64,000 nt of DNA from Prinsepia uniflora (GCA_032719365.1 CM064870.1:42502194-42566193); one strand, 5' to 3'; counted from the stretch's first letter, positions 47,943-60,014 are shown. The notes: generated by a model not told the origin, from the sequence alone. A program made the numbers and translations.

Positions 47943-49149
47943 TAATGTGAATTGAACCAGAACAAGAACAAGAACAAGAATAACAATAACAGTTTGTTGA
48001 AATTGCCATCATATATTGATTATTTAGAGGATTGGGAGGATACTCCAGCTGAAAATCCAAGCAAAGCCATGATTATGGTAATTATGTTACCAGAGATGAC
48101 GGCCTTGAGAGTAATTTTTGCTTTTGAGGTGTGTATGGGGGATACCTTAACGATGAATCTCCGGTAAAACTTCTAAAAAAGAACGGCCATTTTGTGGCTA
48201 AAACCATCAAAGGAGAATTTACCATGGTAAGAACCCATTCCCCTCTCCCCAACTCCTCCGAAAGGTAAGCCGGGGTTGCTAACATGTAGGACGGTGTCAT
48301 TGATGAGCATTCCTCCAGACGATACATTTTCCACAGAACTCATCTTCAGCTGCTCATTGTTTGTAAACACATACACAGCAAGCGGCTTCGGCTTTGAATT
48401 TATCACATCAAAGCTCTCTTCAATCTTGTCAACAGTGACAATAGTCATCAATGGCCCAATTATCTCCTCTTGCATAATCTGACACTCTTCTGGGACATCC
48501 AGCAAGATTGTTGGAGCTATTTTTCTGCATTCATTCAATCATTCATCCATCATCATGTCAATAATTAAGAAACAATAACTAAGAAATTAAGAAAGAGATG
48601 AGCCTATGCATACAATTGGTTCTCATCCATTTGGCCTCCGCGCACAATCTTATCAGAGACCTTATCTTCACCCAACAGTTTTTTCAAACGTTTAAACTGG
48701 GTTGAGCTCACTATCCGCGATATATCCTTGGACTTCATTTGATCTTTCCCGAAGAATTCCCCCAGTTCAGTTTTCAAACATTCTATCTGTTCATCATAAA
48801 GTTGGATGAATGAATCATCACGGTAGCTTTCAGAAACCTCAACAGTCATAATATGAATGGATCAATACCAAGTTTGGAGAAAATTGTTTTGTGGTGATGA
48901 TGTAGTCCACGCCAATGCAAGCTTGTCCATTGTTCAATGCCCATTTCCCTGCTATTATTCTTCTAACAGCAACCTTCAAATTGAAACCTTACTCAAAATT
49001 GAATTCATGGATCATGCAGCTAGGTTGTGATTGAAGGAATGCTTTTACAAAAGTATATTTCTTGTAAGTTGACATCTGAATCAACAACGGCAGGGGACTT
49101 TCCTCCGAGCTCTAGAATCACTGGCGTGAGGTGTTTTGCAGCAGCCGCC

Positions 49150-49556
49150 TGTTAGGAAATTAATCATCCGCCACGCAATTGCTAACAATAAAGATGAAAA
49201 AAGAAAATAAAGAAACCAAGAACACAAAAGATTTAACGAGGTTCGGCCAATTAACTTGCCTACGTCCTCAGAGAGTTTTCTCTTTCACTATGAGAGAATA
49301 CAAAATACAAGATTACACTACTCAAGTTTATACCCAACTCGAGCCCTTGTATCCAATAGGATACCCCTTGTACACCCTCTCTCAACCCGAGAAAATCACT
49401 CTACCGCAAAGAGCTATACACACTCTTTCATGTTCTCTTAACCGAGAAGATCACTTTACTCCAAGAGTTGTACTCACTCTTGAAGTGCTCAAGAAGATCA
49501 CTCTAGCCCAAGAGCTATACACACTCTTGAAGCACTCACTCACTTGTGAGGTGTTC
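49150..49556 (-). repeat. Partial 3' LTR of the copia element
   Basis: It matches 52563-52970 closely, up to GAGGTGTTC. There the gypsy-type LTR begins with TGACAGG. Confidence 0.88.
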
Positions 49557-51796
49557 TGACAGGACCCATCCCAATCCCCCCGGGATTAGTGCGGGATGAC
49601 CCTGCTCCCGTCTGACACTTCCGTGTCAGACATGGGATATTTTCGACCTTTGCCCTCTCGGGCTATCAGAGTACGACAGGATCCGGAGGAGGTATGTGAT
49701 ATCTCGATCTCTGCTACAGTCCACACCATATCCAACCTGAAGGGTATTAAAAACAGAAAGACTGTGAGTGGACAAAAATAAAGAATTTATAAAAACATTT
49801 CATCAAAGACCTTTATACCATCCACTAAAAAGCATGCATGCATAGTAAAACCATTTATCCAAACACATATGTTAAAACATCCACAATTAGGGTCTCAGCA
49901 CCAACATTCTGTAAATACAAGTTATACGGGCTCCTGCCCAAAACCATTTACAGAAAACCATAACACAGTGAACATATGAGGGATCTCAGCCCAAATCCAT
50001 TTATCATTATAAACACAATTTTCCAAAACCAATTGAAATCATTTTTATCCATTATATTCATATCCAGAACCTGTCACGGTAAAATAAAGCTACACATGTG
50101 CTAACCGGGGTCTCAAACCCAAGTCTCTCCAGGGTCCACCCACGTCAATGTCCGTAGATCAATTACCCTCCCTGGAGGTAACGAACCATGCCCATTCTGA
50201 GAGTAAGGAACCCAACTGTGGGGCGACTCCACTCAGTCAGTGCTCCGTGACTACTCCGGGGTCCACCCAGGCCAACGACGTTCCCCGGAGGAGACAATCA
50301 TATATAAATGATGGAATATGAAAAACCTTTTGAAATCATTCTTGAAACCTTTCCAGGATTCATGCCCGGCCCCTTATAAGCCGTCATAATCCATAAAATC
50401 CTTTCATGGGTTCATGGCGGTTCCCATAAACCGTCATGACCCGTAAATCCATTCCAAGGGTTCATGCCGGTTCCCATAAACCGTCATGAACCATAAAAAC
50501 CATTTGTAATATATAACTGGGCCCTAGGCCCGAATCCACATACAAACTGGACCCCCGGTCCAAATTGTAAACCAACTGGGCCTCCGGCCCGATTCCGTAA
50601 ATCAAATGGACCTCAAGTCCGAGAGTTACCTTTTCAAATCCAAAATCATTTCATGAAATCATAACTAAAACCATAAGTACGGAAAATCAGAGTAAAACCG
50701 GAAACCTCGATTTACGTGCAAGCACGTAAATCGCCTCGAAATACGTGAAACCATATAATTCACAACAATCCAAATCAACACCATGAAATCACAATCATAA
50801 ACCATAGAAAACATTTATGCATGCATCACAGTTTAGAAATCAAGGTCCACTCACAGACCGTCCGAGCTGCCGCCTCGATTTGCGTGTCATTCGGCTCCCC
50901 GAGCCGATCACCATTACCGGGACTCCCAAACCTATCCAAATTTTAATAGAAGGTTACTAACTACTTAATTAACCTCCTACCAAAGCCCCGTAATTTTCCC
51001 GAATTTTTAACTATTTTTAAACGGACCCTAAACCTTCCGACACCCCGAAATCTATCGAAACGATGTCCGATTGACGCGAGACTAGTTCCAAAATCTTCGT
51101 TACATCGAATAGAAGATTTCCCGTGTTGAACACTTTCCCAAATTATGGACCACGCGTCCTCAAGAGCCCCTAGAAGGTCTAAAATAGTGTTCATCGGCAC
51201 TAACCTCCAGCAGACCGGTTTTACTGTTCATGGCCGGTTCACCTGGTTTGGCCGGTCCAACTGGACCGGCGTGACCGGTTCACAGCCCTAGACACCCCAT
51301 TTTTCATCCTAGTTCTTCCTTTTTGGTTCCTTTCATCCTATTTTGGTGTTTTCTATCCATTCCAATCCTTAAAACAACCTAAAAACCGCCTAAACCCATG
51401 GTTCGATTTTGAACCAAACGGTTCAAAGTTCCCAAAACTCCCCCATGGCTGACCAGCCATCCCAAGCTTCCTTAAACCTTCCTAACATGTCCCTAGCAAC
51501 CTAATGGACTCATTAAAACCATTAAAAACCAACCATAACAACAAAAATGGAAAAATGGGTCAAAATGGACCTACCGTGAACCTTACGGGTTCTTCCTCCT
51601 TCCAGCCGCCGTGGACGGCGGTTCAGGCCGCCCAGCAACCTCCTCAATCTCCCTGATCCTCTGCCTGGTCATGGGTGAAGAGTGGATGGGTTTTGGGTTG
51701 CACGGATGGGAGGAAAATGGGTGAGATCGGGTAGGTGTTTTGTGTGTGTTTGAAATGGAGAAAGGAATTGCACGGTGCATGAAGGAAAAGGAATGG
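49557..51796 (-). mobile_element. Gypsy-type LTR fragment inside the copia element
   Basis: It begins TGACAGGACCCATCCC, the standard 3' terminus of this superfamily in minus orientation. It runs collinear with the LTR at 57650-60014 (for example the CATGACGGTTCCCATAAACCGTCATG-type hairpins at 50410-50490 and the CGTCCGAGCTGCCGCCTCG stretch near 50855). It stops around 51796, before the expected GGGTCGTTACA end. Copia gag resumes immediately, so the far end was deleted together with copia pol. Confidence 0.8.
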
Positions 51797-52522
51797 CTTT
51801 ATGTGTCCCCACTCCTTGCACTTGTAGCATTGCTTGCCCTTTCCTCTGCCTCTGGATTTAGACATGCTATGCTCACTAAATCCCCTCGCAGTTGACCTTT
51901 CCTTACGATTCTGTTCACGAGCAATGAAGACAGAACGTTGATAATCATCGGCTTTTCTTCTCTTCTCATGTGATAAGAGAGTCGATTCTACATCCTCCAT
52001 CTTCAGTGTATCCTTACCATACACAATTGTAGTAACAATATTCTCATATGAATCGGGAAGCGAGGTAAGAAGTAAAAGGGCTTGATCTTCTTCCTCAATT
52101 TTAACCTCAACTCTTGATAGTTGATTTATCAATCCCTTGAACACATTCATGTGCTCCATGAGATTCGCACCTTCTCCCATCTTGAGCTTGTAGAGATCCC
52201 GCTTTAAATTCAGTTTTGTTTGCAAGCCTTTCCCAAGATAAAGCTTCTCCATTTTCTCCCAAAGTTCAGGTGCAAAATCTACATCATTAACATTATTTAT
52301 AATATTGTCAGCAATATAAAGCCTAATAGTGCTGACACACCTGGACTCCAACTCGTCCCAATCTTCATCTGGCATCTTCTCTGGCTTCGCATCCTTCCCC
52401 TTCAATGGTCGTGCAAGACCTTGTTGAACTAGGATGTCCTTCACCCTCCTTTGCCATAGAGTGAAATTTCCTTTTCCATCAAACTGCTCCACCTTGAAAT
52501 GTGAGCCGCTAGAACTTGCCAT
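51797..52522 (-). pseudogene. gag: Copia gag, truncated after the first half of the zinc knuckle
   Basis: From ATG 52522 (MASSSGSHFKVEQFDGKGNF) it has the copia gag (UBN2-type) region with LWQRRVKDIL, KMEKLYLGK, LYKLKMGEG and LLLTSLPDSYE. A basic SRGRGKGK stretch follows, then CYKCKEWGH, the first three ligands of the CCHC knuckle. The final Cys is missing because the sequence crosses into LTR DNA at about 51796. The open frame then continues for some 50 meaningless codons to 51644. Confidence 0.88.
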
Positions 52523-52548
52523 GGCAAACCGCTCACGATCGAACCAGA

Positions 52549-52560
52549 GCTCTGATACCA
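52549..52560 (-). other. Copia primer-binding site (initiator tRNA-Met)
   Basis: The minus strand reads TGGTATCAGAGC, 2 nt from the 5' LTR boundary at 52563. Confidence 0.9.
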
Positions 52561-52562
52561 CT

Positions 52563-53242
52563 TGTTAGGAAATTAATCATCTGCCACGTAATTGCTAACA
52601 ATAAAGATGAAAAAAGAAAATAAAGAAACCAAGAACACAAAAGATTTAACGAGATTCAGCCAATTAACTTGCCTACGTCCTCAGAGAGTTTTCTCCTTCA
52701 CTATGAGAGAATACAAAATACAAGATTACACTACTCAAGTTTATACCCAACTCGAGCTCTTGTATCCATAGAATACCCCTTGTACACCCTCTCTCAATCC
52801 GAGAAAATCACTCTACCCCAAAGAGCTATACACACTCTTTCACCTTCTCTTAACCGAGAAGATCACTCTACTCCAAGAGCTATACACACTCTTGAAGTGC
52901 TCAAAAAGATCACTCTAGCCTAAGAGCTATACACACTCTTGAAGCACTCACTCACTTGTGAGGTGTTCTCCTTGATGTTGAAATGTGACCAAGCTCTCCC
53001 CCTTATATAGTGCTTAAGACACAAGTTACAATTGTGTTTTTCCAATGTGGGACATTTTCCTCACATTTTAACATCCTTTATTGAAGTCCATTCATGCACC
53101 TTCTTCAATTAATGTTCTTCTTCATGAAGCTTCCACGTCAATCTTTTCCTACAAGGTTGAATGAACAACACCATGTATTTATTCCCAATACATAATCAAA
53201 TTCAATGCATTAATAATCTACTAAGAAGGCATTAACTCAACA
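52563..53242 (-). repeat. 5' LTR of the copia element (680 bp)
   Basis: Bounded by TG...CA. It has repeated CCAAGAGCTATACACACTCT units (about 52820-52945) and CTTATATAG near 53003-53011 as a candidate TATA region (palindromic, so strand-compatible). Confidence 0.88.
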
Positions 53243-54358
53243 CCGCCATCACAATGTGCCCTACTCTCGCACTACCTGCCATTGCCATACCATTATTCAA
53301 TATCATAGAGAAACAGAGGGACGGTGCAATTGTCCAAAAAAAAAAAAAGGGACGGTGCATTGGAGGATGCAAATTGAAAAAGGAAGCAGTAGTGACGGGC
53401 CTGTATAGAGTATCTTATCCCATTTGTGGTTTAACAGTGCAGTTGTTTCTGGAACTGCTCCCTCAACAACTTGAACAGCTGAATTATCCAAATACTCCTC
53501 TACTAATTGTGCAAGAAGACTCGATGTAGCTGAAGATATTTCTGAAGGCTTTAGCACAACCGCATTCCCAGCTGAAATCGCTCCGATCACTGGATCCATC
53601 GATAACACTGAGAAGACATTATCGAGTTAATTAAGTCTAACTAACTAACTTAATTATCTATTTAATTAGTATACACATACAGAATGAGAAGTTCCATGTT
53701 GAGATGACCAACACAATTCCTAGAGGTTCTGACACAATTTCTGCTGATGATGGATATGTTGTAATTGAAGTCCTCACCTGAAACAAACAGAACAAGTGAC
53801 TAACTAGCTAACTCATCTAATGAATGAACTCATCTAATGAATCACCTTCTGTGGAATCATCCATTGTTTCAATTCTTTGAGTGCCTCGTTACAGGAGGAT
53901 TTTGCGGTGACAATCTCGGATATGTAGGATTCTAATGGAGCCTTTGAGAAGTCATTATAAAGAGCTTCAGCAATCTCATCCTCTTTTTGTTCAAGCATCT
54001 TTGCAATACTCTCCAACTGTGACATTTTCCATTCATAGCTTTTTGTTTTCCCCGAATTGAAACTCTCTCGCACCTCCTTCACCACCAACCCAGCTCTCTC
54101 ATCCGGATCACTCCTACTCTTTTCTTCCACCGCCTTCCACTCCGTCGACCTCAAACCCGATGATGCACTTGCAAAACAACTTAATTTACCGCTAAAGAAA
54201 AACACAACAGAATCGAGTGAACGAATAATGGAGAATGTTAGTTAGTTACGACTAGGAAGATAACGTGTCTGATGTTCATACTTGTTGTTTCTCTGAAACC
54301 GGTAACTGAAGCTGGCCAGACTGCAATTCTTGAAAAGATCAATGCAGAGACCTTTCAT

Positions 54359-55216
54359 GGTTGAGATTTGGAACTGAACAAGCTATGTATGCCGTAATTA
54401 GTACTAGTTACTTGAAGAAATAGCAAACAAACACTTATCCCTTGCAGACACAGCCACCGAAGTGGAGTAGAGTTGCGGAGGGACCATCTAATCAGAATCA
54501 GAATCAGAATTCGAAAGAGCTAATGCCAATCTTTTGACGACCTTCAATCAACACATGATGCTCTCTGTGCCGATGAATCATAATTGAGCAGATAATGTTG
54601 AAGAAAAGCAACACTTGCATGATTTGTGCTTTGGTGGGTCTCTCTGGACTCTAGCTAGCTTAGTACCTAGTACGAAGTACGAACCCGGCTTGCCTCCACT
54701 CTCTTGAGTCTTGACCTACCCCATAAATAACTTTCATAGGAGGGCCGGTCCCACTTTAATGTCCATTGCAATGAAAGGTCATATCGTTTGTGGCGTGCAC
54801 GTGAATGTTTTCTATTTTGGCCATTATCTTACATGCATTTGTATTTGTAGTATTGTAACACTTTACACTTTATTCTCATTATTCATTTATTATACACCCT
54901 AAAATATCCGTAGTTCTGTTTAACATATTTTTGTTAAAATTATTAAGTGACTATCAATTTAAGAGTAAATTTGAAATTTAACATCTCTAATTCTGATCAC
55001 CATCATACTCACCATTTATCTCCCCGTCTCTCATTCACCACAACCGTTTGACTCAATGGAATGACCGATGAACTCGCCTTCGTCAAGTCATATTTACAAG
55101 AATCGAACAAGATATCAAATTCATAGAAAATACTACAAAAAGACACAAAGCTAAAGAGAGGAGAAATCCAACCACACCCGTCACAATGTTGGTTTGAGTT
55201 TCTTGGTTCAGAGGGA
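54359..55216. other. Intergenic region upstream of the ALDH3 pseudogene
   Basis: It should hold the dehydrogenase promoter (minus strand). A short CAGAAT triplication lies near 54497. No gene or mobile element is recognised. Confidence 0.5.
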
Positions 55217-55225
55217 CGTGATAAG

Positions 55226-55934
55226 CATGGATGAAAATATCGAACATTTCGTTCGATATTTCACCGAAATATCGGAATTTTTGGGGGCGACACCTAAAGG
55301 AGGGGTGAAGGAACCTTGGCTTAGTTGAGTTAGCTTTGTGGCTATTTTTCATTCCTAGCCACTCGGATTCAAGGCCTGAGGTTGGCAAGCTTCTGATTTT
55401 TTTTTAACTATTCTTTCTAATTTTTCAACAAATTTTGGCCTTTTTTTTTTCCATTTTTTCCCCAATTTTAAATACATCCATTCCTTCCAATTTTTTAACA
55501 AAGTTTGGACCTATTTTTCATCTTTTTTTCAATTTAAATATATTTGGACTTATTTTATCATTTTTCTTCAATTGAATTTTTTTTATGCTTATTATTATGT
55601 TTTTAACTATATTAACATTCAATTATAGTAATACACTTCAATTATTGTTTATATTTAAGATTTTATATTATTAGTTTTCGTTAGAATCATATTGCATCAT
55701 ATTATACATCATATATATATATATTATATCAAAGTCATTTTATAAATTTATTAGTCTTATATAACCATTATTGGGTACTTAAGTTTTCCCAAAATTTCAT
55801 TAAAAATTTTCAACTTTTAGATTAAATTTTTGCCATTTTTATTAACCGTAAACGATATCGATATAGATATTTAAAGCGAGATATTCATAAATTTGGCTAG
55901 CGATATATCTGTTGATATCAATATTTCAATCCTG
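55226..55934. mobile_element. Mutator-like MITE (709 bp) with 9-bp target duplication
   Basis: The left end CATGGATGAAAATATCGA and the inverted right end CAGGATTGAAATATTGAT form imperfect terminal inverted repeats. The flanks are CGTGATAAG (55217-55225) and CGTGACAAG (55935-55943), 8 of 9 identical; 9 bp is the Mutator-type duplication length. The interior is AT-rich and has no transposase. Classification rests on termini and duplication length only. Confidence 0.6.
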
Positions 55935-56474
55935 CGTGACAAGAGCTTAGAGGGAAGCTTAAGCATCATCACTCCTCACCATAGCTCCAGCAACTTCGAC
56001 ATGTGTAGCTTCCACCATGTTTAGCAACCCTTCAATTTCTCCGAACATTCAATTATAGTAATACACTTCAATTATTGTTTATATTTAAAATTTTATATTA
56101 TTAGTTATCGTTAGAATCATATTGCATCATATTATACATCATATATATATTATATCAAAGTCATTTTATAAATTTATTAGTCTTATATAACCATTATTGG
56201 GTACTTAAGTTTTCCCAAAATTTCATTAAAAATTTTCAACTTTTAGATTAAATTTTTGTCATTTTTATTGACCGTAAACGATATCGATATAGATATTTAA
56301 AGCGAGATATTCATAAATTTGGCTAGCGATATATCTGTTGATATCAATATTTCAATCCTGCGTGACAAGAGCTTAGAGGGAAGCTTAAGCATCATCACTC
56401 CTCACCATAGCTCAAGCAACTTCGGCATGTGTAGCTTCCACCATGTTTAGCAACCCTTCAATTTCTCCGAACAA
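55614..56474. repeat. 430-bp tandem duplication
   Basis: Copy 1 is 55614-56043 and copy 2 is 56044-56474, nearly identical (an AT-microsatellite length difference and a few substitutions). The unit holds the right half of the MITE and about 110 bp of flanking DNA, so the duplication followed the MITE insertion. Confidence 0.92.
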
Positions 56475-57649
56475 CAGGTGGTCTTTAATCTACAGGTAAT
56501 TATAGGCTAATGTTTTGAAACCACTGAAGGTGCAGTAGCAATCCCTCAATGTCTTCAATTTTCGGGTGGTCTTTAGTGACAAACCTCCTATAATACTTCT
56601 TCCTCTTTCTAAACAAATCAAGATCCTCCATCAACGACTGCTTCACCATTGGAGGTCAGAACTATGTCCCTCCGTTTCTCTGGGGAAACAGAGCTTCTAT
56701 TGTCAAACATTGGACTGGTGATGGCCGTGTTTTGGGTGTGACTGCGACGACATGTTTTTAAATGCTGATCAAAACCCACTTGAAATCGGCGATGTGGAAG
56801 TGGTCAATGATTGGTTGGTTGATATGGTGAGTGTAGGAATGGGCAGTTGGATGTACAGTTTTGGTAAAATACGGTGTGTTTAAGGGTGGAAGGGGAGAGA
56901 GATGAGTGGAATAAGGAATAGGAATGGAATAAGGAAGACGAAGCCATATCAGGAGAGAGAAGGCAACAAAGTGTGTGGAGAAGAAGGAAAGAAAGGTTTC
57001 TGGTGCATGGTTGTTGCGTTCTCTGGTGCAAGGTTGGTGCTTTCTTGGGAAAGAAAGAAAAAAGATTGGCAGTGGGGATGGGTTTCAGAAGGAAGAAGAT
57101 AGAAGGGCTGATATTACCATTTACCTTTAAATTTGACAGAAAATGGTTAATTTTAACAAAAAAGATGTTGAGTGGAATGATTCGGCTGTTTCAGAATGTA
57201 TAGTGAGCAAATAATGAGAATATGGTGTAAAGTTTAAGCTAAAAGGCATTTTATTTTTTTATACCAGCCCTATTTGAGACAATCCAATTTAATTTCAAAG
57301 TAAAGATATGGTGAACACTCACAACATATGAGAGATGGATTTTGAAGTTTTTTTTTTTTTCCTATGGAATTATAAAGTTATTATGAATTCAAGTGTTTGA
57401 TATTATAAGTTAGAGAAAGAATTTTAAATTCTTTATTTTGAGTTTGGCTTTTCTAGGTTAAGGTTGATATGAAATCTCACAATATGATATTGGGATTTTG
57501 AAGTTTAATTTTTTTCTTCAAAATTTCGAGTTTGGATTTTAGAATGATAATGCTTATGTGAGCTTAGTGCTTGATAATATGAATTGGAGAAAGAATTATG
57601 ATTTTTGTTATGTTTTGAGTTTGGTTTTTCTATGCTAATGTTGTTATGT
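56475..57649. other. Intergenic DNA, possible AAA-ATPase gene fragment
   Basis: On the minus strand about 56640-56530 encodes VKQSLMEDLDLFRKRKKYYR, reminiscent of the segment before Walker A in plant BCS1-like AAA-ATPases. No Walker motif follows, so it is at best a relic. 57380-57650 holds two diverged copies of a sequence with GAGAAAGAATT...TTTTGAGTTTGG. Nothing else is recognised. Confidence 0.3.
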
Positions 57650-57680
57650 TAGACGAACATATATATACATAACATAAACA

Positions 57681-57921
57681 TTCATGACCGGTTCCCCTGA
57701 ACCGTCATGATCCATAATATCCATAATTAGGTAACATGCCGGTTCCCGTAAACCGTCATGTACTGTAATAACATAACCAGGTAACATGCCGGTTCCCATA
57801 AACCGTCATGTACCGTAATAACCAACAAGGGTTCATGCCGGTTCCCATAAACCGTCATGAACCATGATACCATATTAAGAGTTCATGACGGTTCCCATAA
57901 ACCGTCATGAACCGGGAAATC
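57681..57921. repeat. Array of five hairpin-forming repeats
   Basis: Five spaced copies (about 57683, 57735, 57785, 57833 and 57893) of a CATGACGGTTCCCATAAACCGTCATG-type inverted repeat, with arms of 8-12 bp. The sister fragment has about three (50370-50490). Confidence 0.85.
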
Positions 57922-58621
57922 CATTTAAGGTTCCCTGACCTGAAATCAAAACCGTAAAGTGACTGGATCTCGTACCCGAACATAGGACACCAACTGGGCA
58001 CCGTGCCCGGAATCTGAGGTCATATGCCCGAGACAAAACCAAATGGGTCTCATACCCGAGTTTAGCCTTTTAGAAATCCAACACCATTTCATTTAAATTA
58101 ATAAAGAAATACAGACCCGTATAAGCACCGTATAAGGCCGAAACCTCGAAATAGTGCTTATACGTAACCACATAGAAATGCACCCATGGCATCATCAAAC
58201 AAGTAATAAAACATATAATAAACATTTATGCATGCACCAATTTAGAAAACAAGGTCCACTCACAGACCGTCCGAGCTGCCGCCTCGATTTGCGTGCCATA
58301 CGGCTCCCCTAGCCGATCACCGTCACCGGGACTCCCAAACCTGTCCAAATCGTAATAGAAGGTTACTAACTACTTAATTAACCTCCCACTAAAGCCCCGT
58401 AATTTTCCCATATTTTTAACTATTTTTAATCCCGAACCTAAACCTTCCGATGCCCCGAAACATCTCGAGACGATGTCCGATCGACACGAAACCAGTCCCA
58501 AAATGTTCGTTACATCGAATAGATGATTTCGTATGTTGGAACCTTCCCCAGATTCCCTGCCACGCGCCCTCACGCGCCGCCTGAAGTGGCTGCGCGTGGG
58601 CTTCACGCGCCTGCTACAGTA

Positions 58622-58860
58622 CCTGCTGACGTCATCGCTGACGTCAGCATGACGTCATCACTGACAGCCCCTGACAGTGACACGTGTCACGCTCCCATTG
58701 GCCCACTGTCTGACATGTCAATCTGACATTGTCAGATCTGACATGTCAGTCTGACATTGTCAGATCTGACATGTCAGTCTGACATTGTCAGATCTGACAT
58801 GATGACGTCATCCCTGACATGATGACGTCATCAGGATGACGTCATCAGTCATCCCCTACA
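58622..58860. promoter_or_regulatory. TGACGTCA cluster with 28-bp tandem repeat in LTR
   Basis: Three TGACGTCA octamers lie near 58625-58658 and three more near 58803-58845. Between them are three 28-bp units starting at 58709, 58737 and 58765, each built from TCTGACATGTCA and TCTGACATTGTCAGA. These are bZIP-type core motifs; function is inferred. Confidence 0.5.
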
Positions 58861-60014
58861 TCGATCAGACCGGTCTGAACCGATCCGGTCCGGTTTTTCC
58901 TGCAACTTGGACCGGCGTAACCGGTCCAGGTGTCCTTCTCCCTCATTTTCGGTCCGATTTCATCCATTCCAATTCCTAAATTCCTATTTCTTCATTTCCT
59001 ATCTAACCCAATTAACAAAACTACCTAAAACCTACGAAATCCGACCGGTCCAATTTGAACCTCACGGTTCAATTTTTTCCGATCAGTCTACACGGCTTCT
59101 CGGCCGTCAACCACCACCAAAACCTTCCTAAAATGTCCCTAGCAACCTAATGGACTCATTAAAACCATTAAAAACTAACCATAACAACGAAAATGGAAAA
59201 ATGGATCAAAATGGGCTAACCGGGTACCCGTTCGGGTTTCTCCTCCTCTCGCCGCCGTGGGCGGCGGTTCAGGCCTCCAAGCCGGCCACCTCGGCTCCCT
59301 CGATCTCCCTGGTCCTCTGCCTGGTCATGGGTGATGGTTGGCTGGGTTTGGGTTGCACGGGAATGAGAGAAAATGGGTGAGATCGGGTGGGTTTGTGTGT
59401 GGATGAAGAAATGAAAATGCACGGGGATGGGTTTGGTGCATGAGTAGGTGGGGTTGGCCAATGGATGGGTGACAAGTGTCACTCATCCATTGGGCCTCCA
59501 TTAAATATCTGGGCCCACTAGAGACAAAACTGCACTTTTTGTCTCGTAAAACGTGCCGTCGTGAATAGTAACCGGGAACTTCCGTGAACCGTAACTTCAC
59601 CGTCGAACGTCCGAATTCGACGTGCCGCCTGTCTACGGATTCGTATCGTCCTTATCTACGTAACGGTCTTTGGCCCTCGGCCATCGGACCTCCCGGTCAA
59701 AAAGTCAACTTTTGACCCCCTATTCACCCAAATTACCAAAATGCCCCTAAACTTCCGAACGTCATAACTTCTTCCTCGAACGTCAGAATTGAACGTGCCA
59801 CCTGTCTATGAACTCGTGACGTCACGAACTACGTCACGGTCATCAGTCAAAGTCCATTTGACTTCCCGATTAAAAAGTCAACGTTTTGCCACCATCAAGG
59901 GCAAAACGGTCATTTCGCGCCGTTCGTCCGATTTCGCTCCACTAATCACAGATTAGCCTCACTAATCGTGATTAGTCACTAATCTAATCTAGGAATTTGG
60001 GACGGGTCGTTACA

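Larger units (their letters stand above)
49150..53242 (-). mobile_element. Ty1/copia-type element inserted in ALDH exon 5, internally deleted
   Basis: The ends are TGTTAGGAAATT and AACTCAACA on the plus strand, with a perfect duplication CCGCC (49145-49149 and 53243-53247). The 5' LTR is 52563-53242 (680 bp), followed on the minus strand by a tRNA-Met primer site (52549-52560) and gag. Only the first 407 bp of the 3' LTR (49150-49556) remain. The rest of that LTR, all of pol and the end of gag are replaced by a gypsy-type LTR fragment (49557-51796). By eye the two copia LTRs differ at roughly 4-5% of sites, so the insertion is not very recent. Confidence 0.9.
48082..54358 (-). pseudogene. ALDH3: Aldehyde dehydrogenase family 3 gene, disrupted by copia insertion
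   Basis: Exons (minus strand): 54358-54282, 54167-53846, 53777-53681, 53607-53401, 53275-53243 joined to 49149-49062 (split exon), 48973-48869, 48786-48614, 48524-about 48082. The product matches plant class 3 ALDHs, NAD(P)-dependent enzymes oxidising aldehydes to acids: SYEWKMSQL, STWNFSF (usually NFPF), cofactor loop YTGSARVG, glutamate in LELGGKSP, catalytic Cys in NNGQACIG, then LPFGGVGE and YHGKFSFD. The first exon (MKGLCIDLFKNC...) may be a targeting peptide (inference). Lesions: a 4.1-kb copia element in exon 5; GA instead of GT at the exon 5 donor (next to 49062); GC at the exon 4 donor (53400, possibly tolerated); and one extra T in a T run (48175-48180), which shifts frame before RSFTGDSSLRYPPYTP. 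The extreme 3' end is uncertain. Confidence 0.9.
57650..60014 (-). mobile_element. Gypsy-type LTR fragment, 3' end missing
   Basis: It ends GGGACGGGTCGTTACA on the plus strand (the LTR 5' terminus in minus orientation). It is collinear with 50350-51796. The first roughly 800 bp present in that copy are absent here, so it is truncated at about 57650. No primer site or interior adjoins it. Confidence 0.78.

Noticed and set aside
51644..51796. C-terminal 50 codons of the copia gag frame
   Set aside because: This part is gypsy-type LTR sequence read through after the deletion junction and is not part of gag.
55083..55388. 101-codon minus frame ending in a hydrophobic segment
   Set aside because: It crosses the MITE boundary at 55226, so the frame is a chance fusion of flanking and MITE sequence.
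57690..57920. CRISPR-like array of spaced repeats
   Set aside because: Repeats are imperfect, spacing is irregular, the context is a plant LTR, and no cas genes exist; it is an LTR-internal hairpin array.
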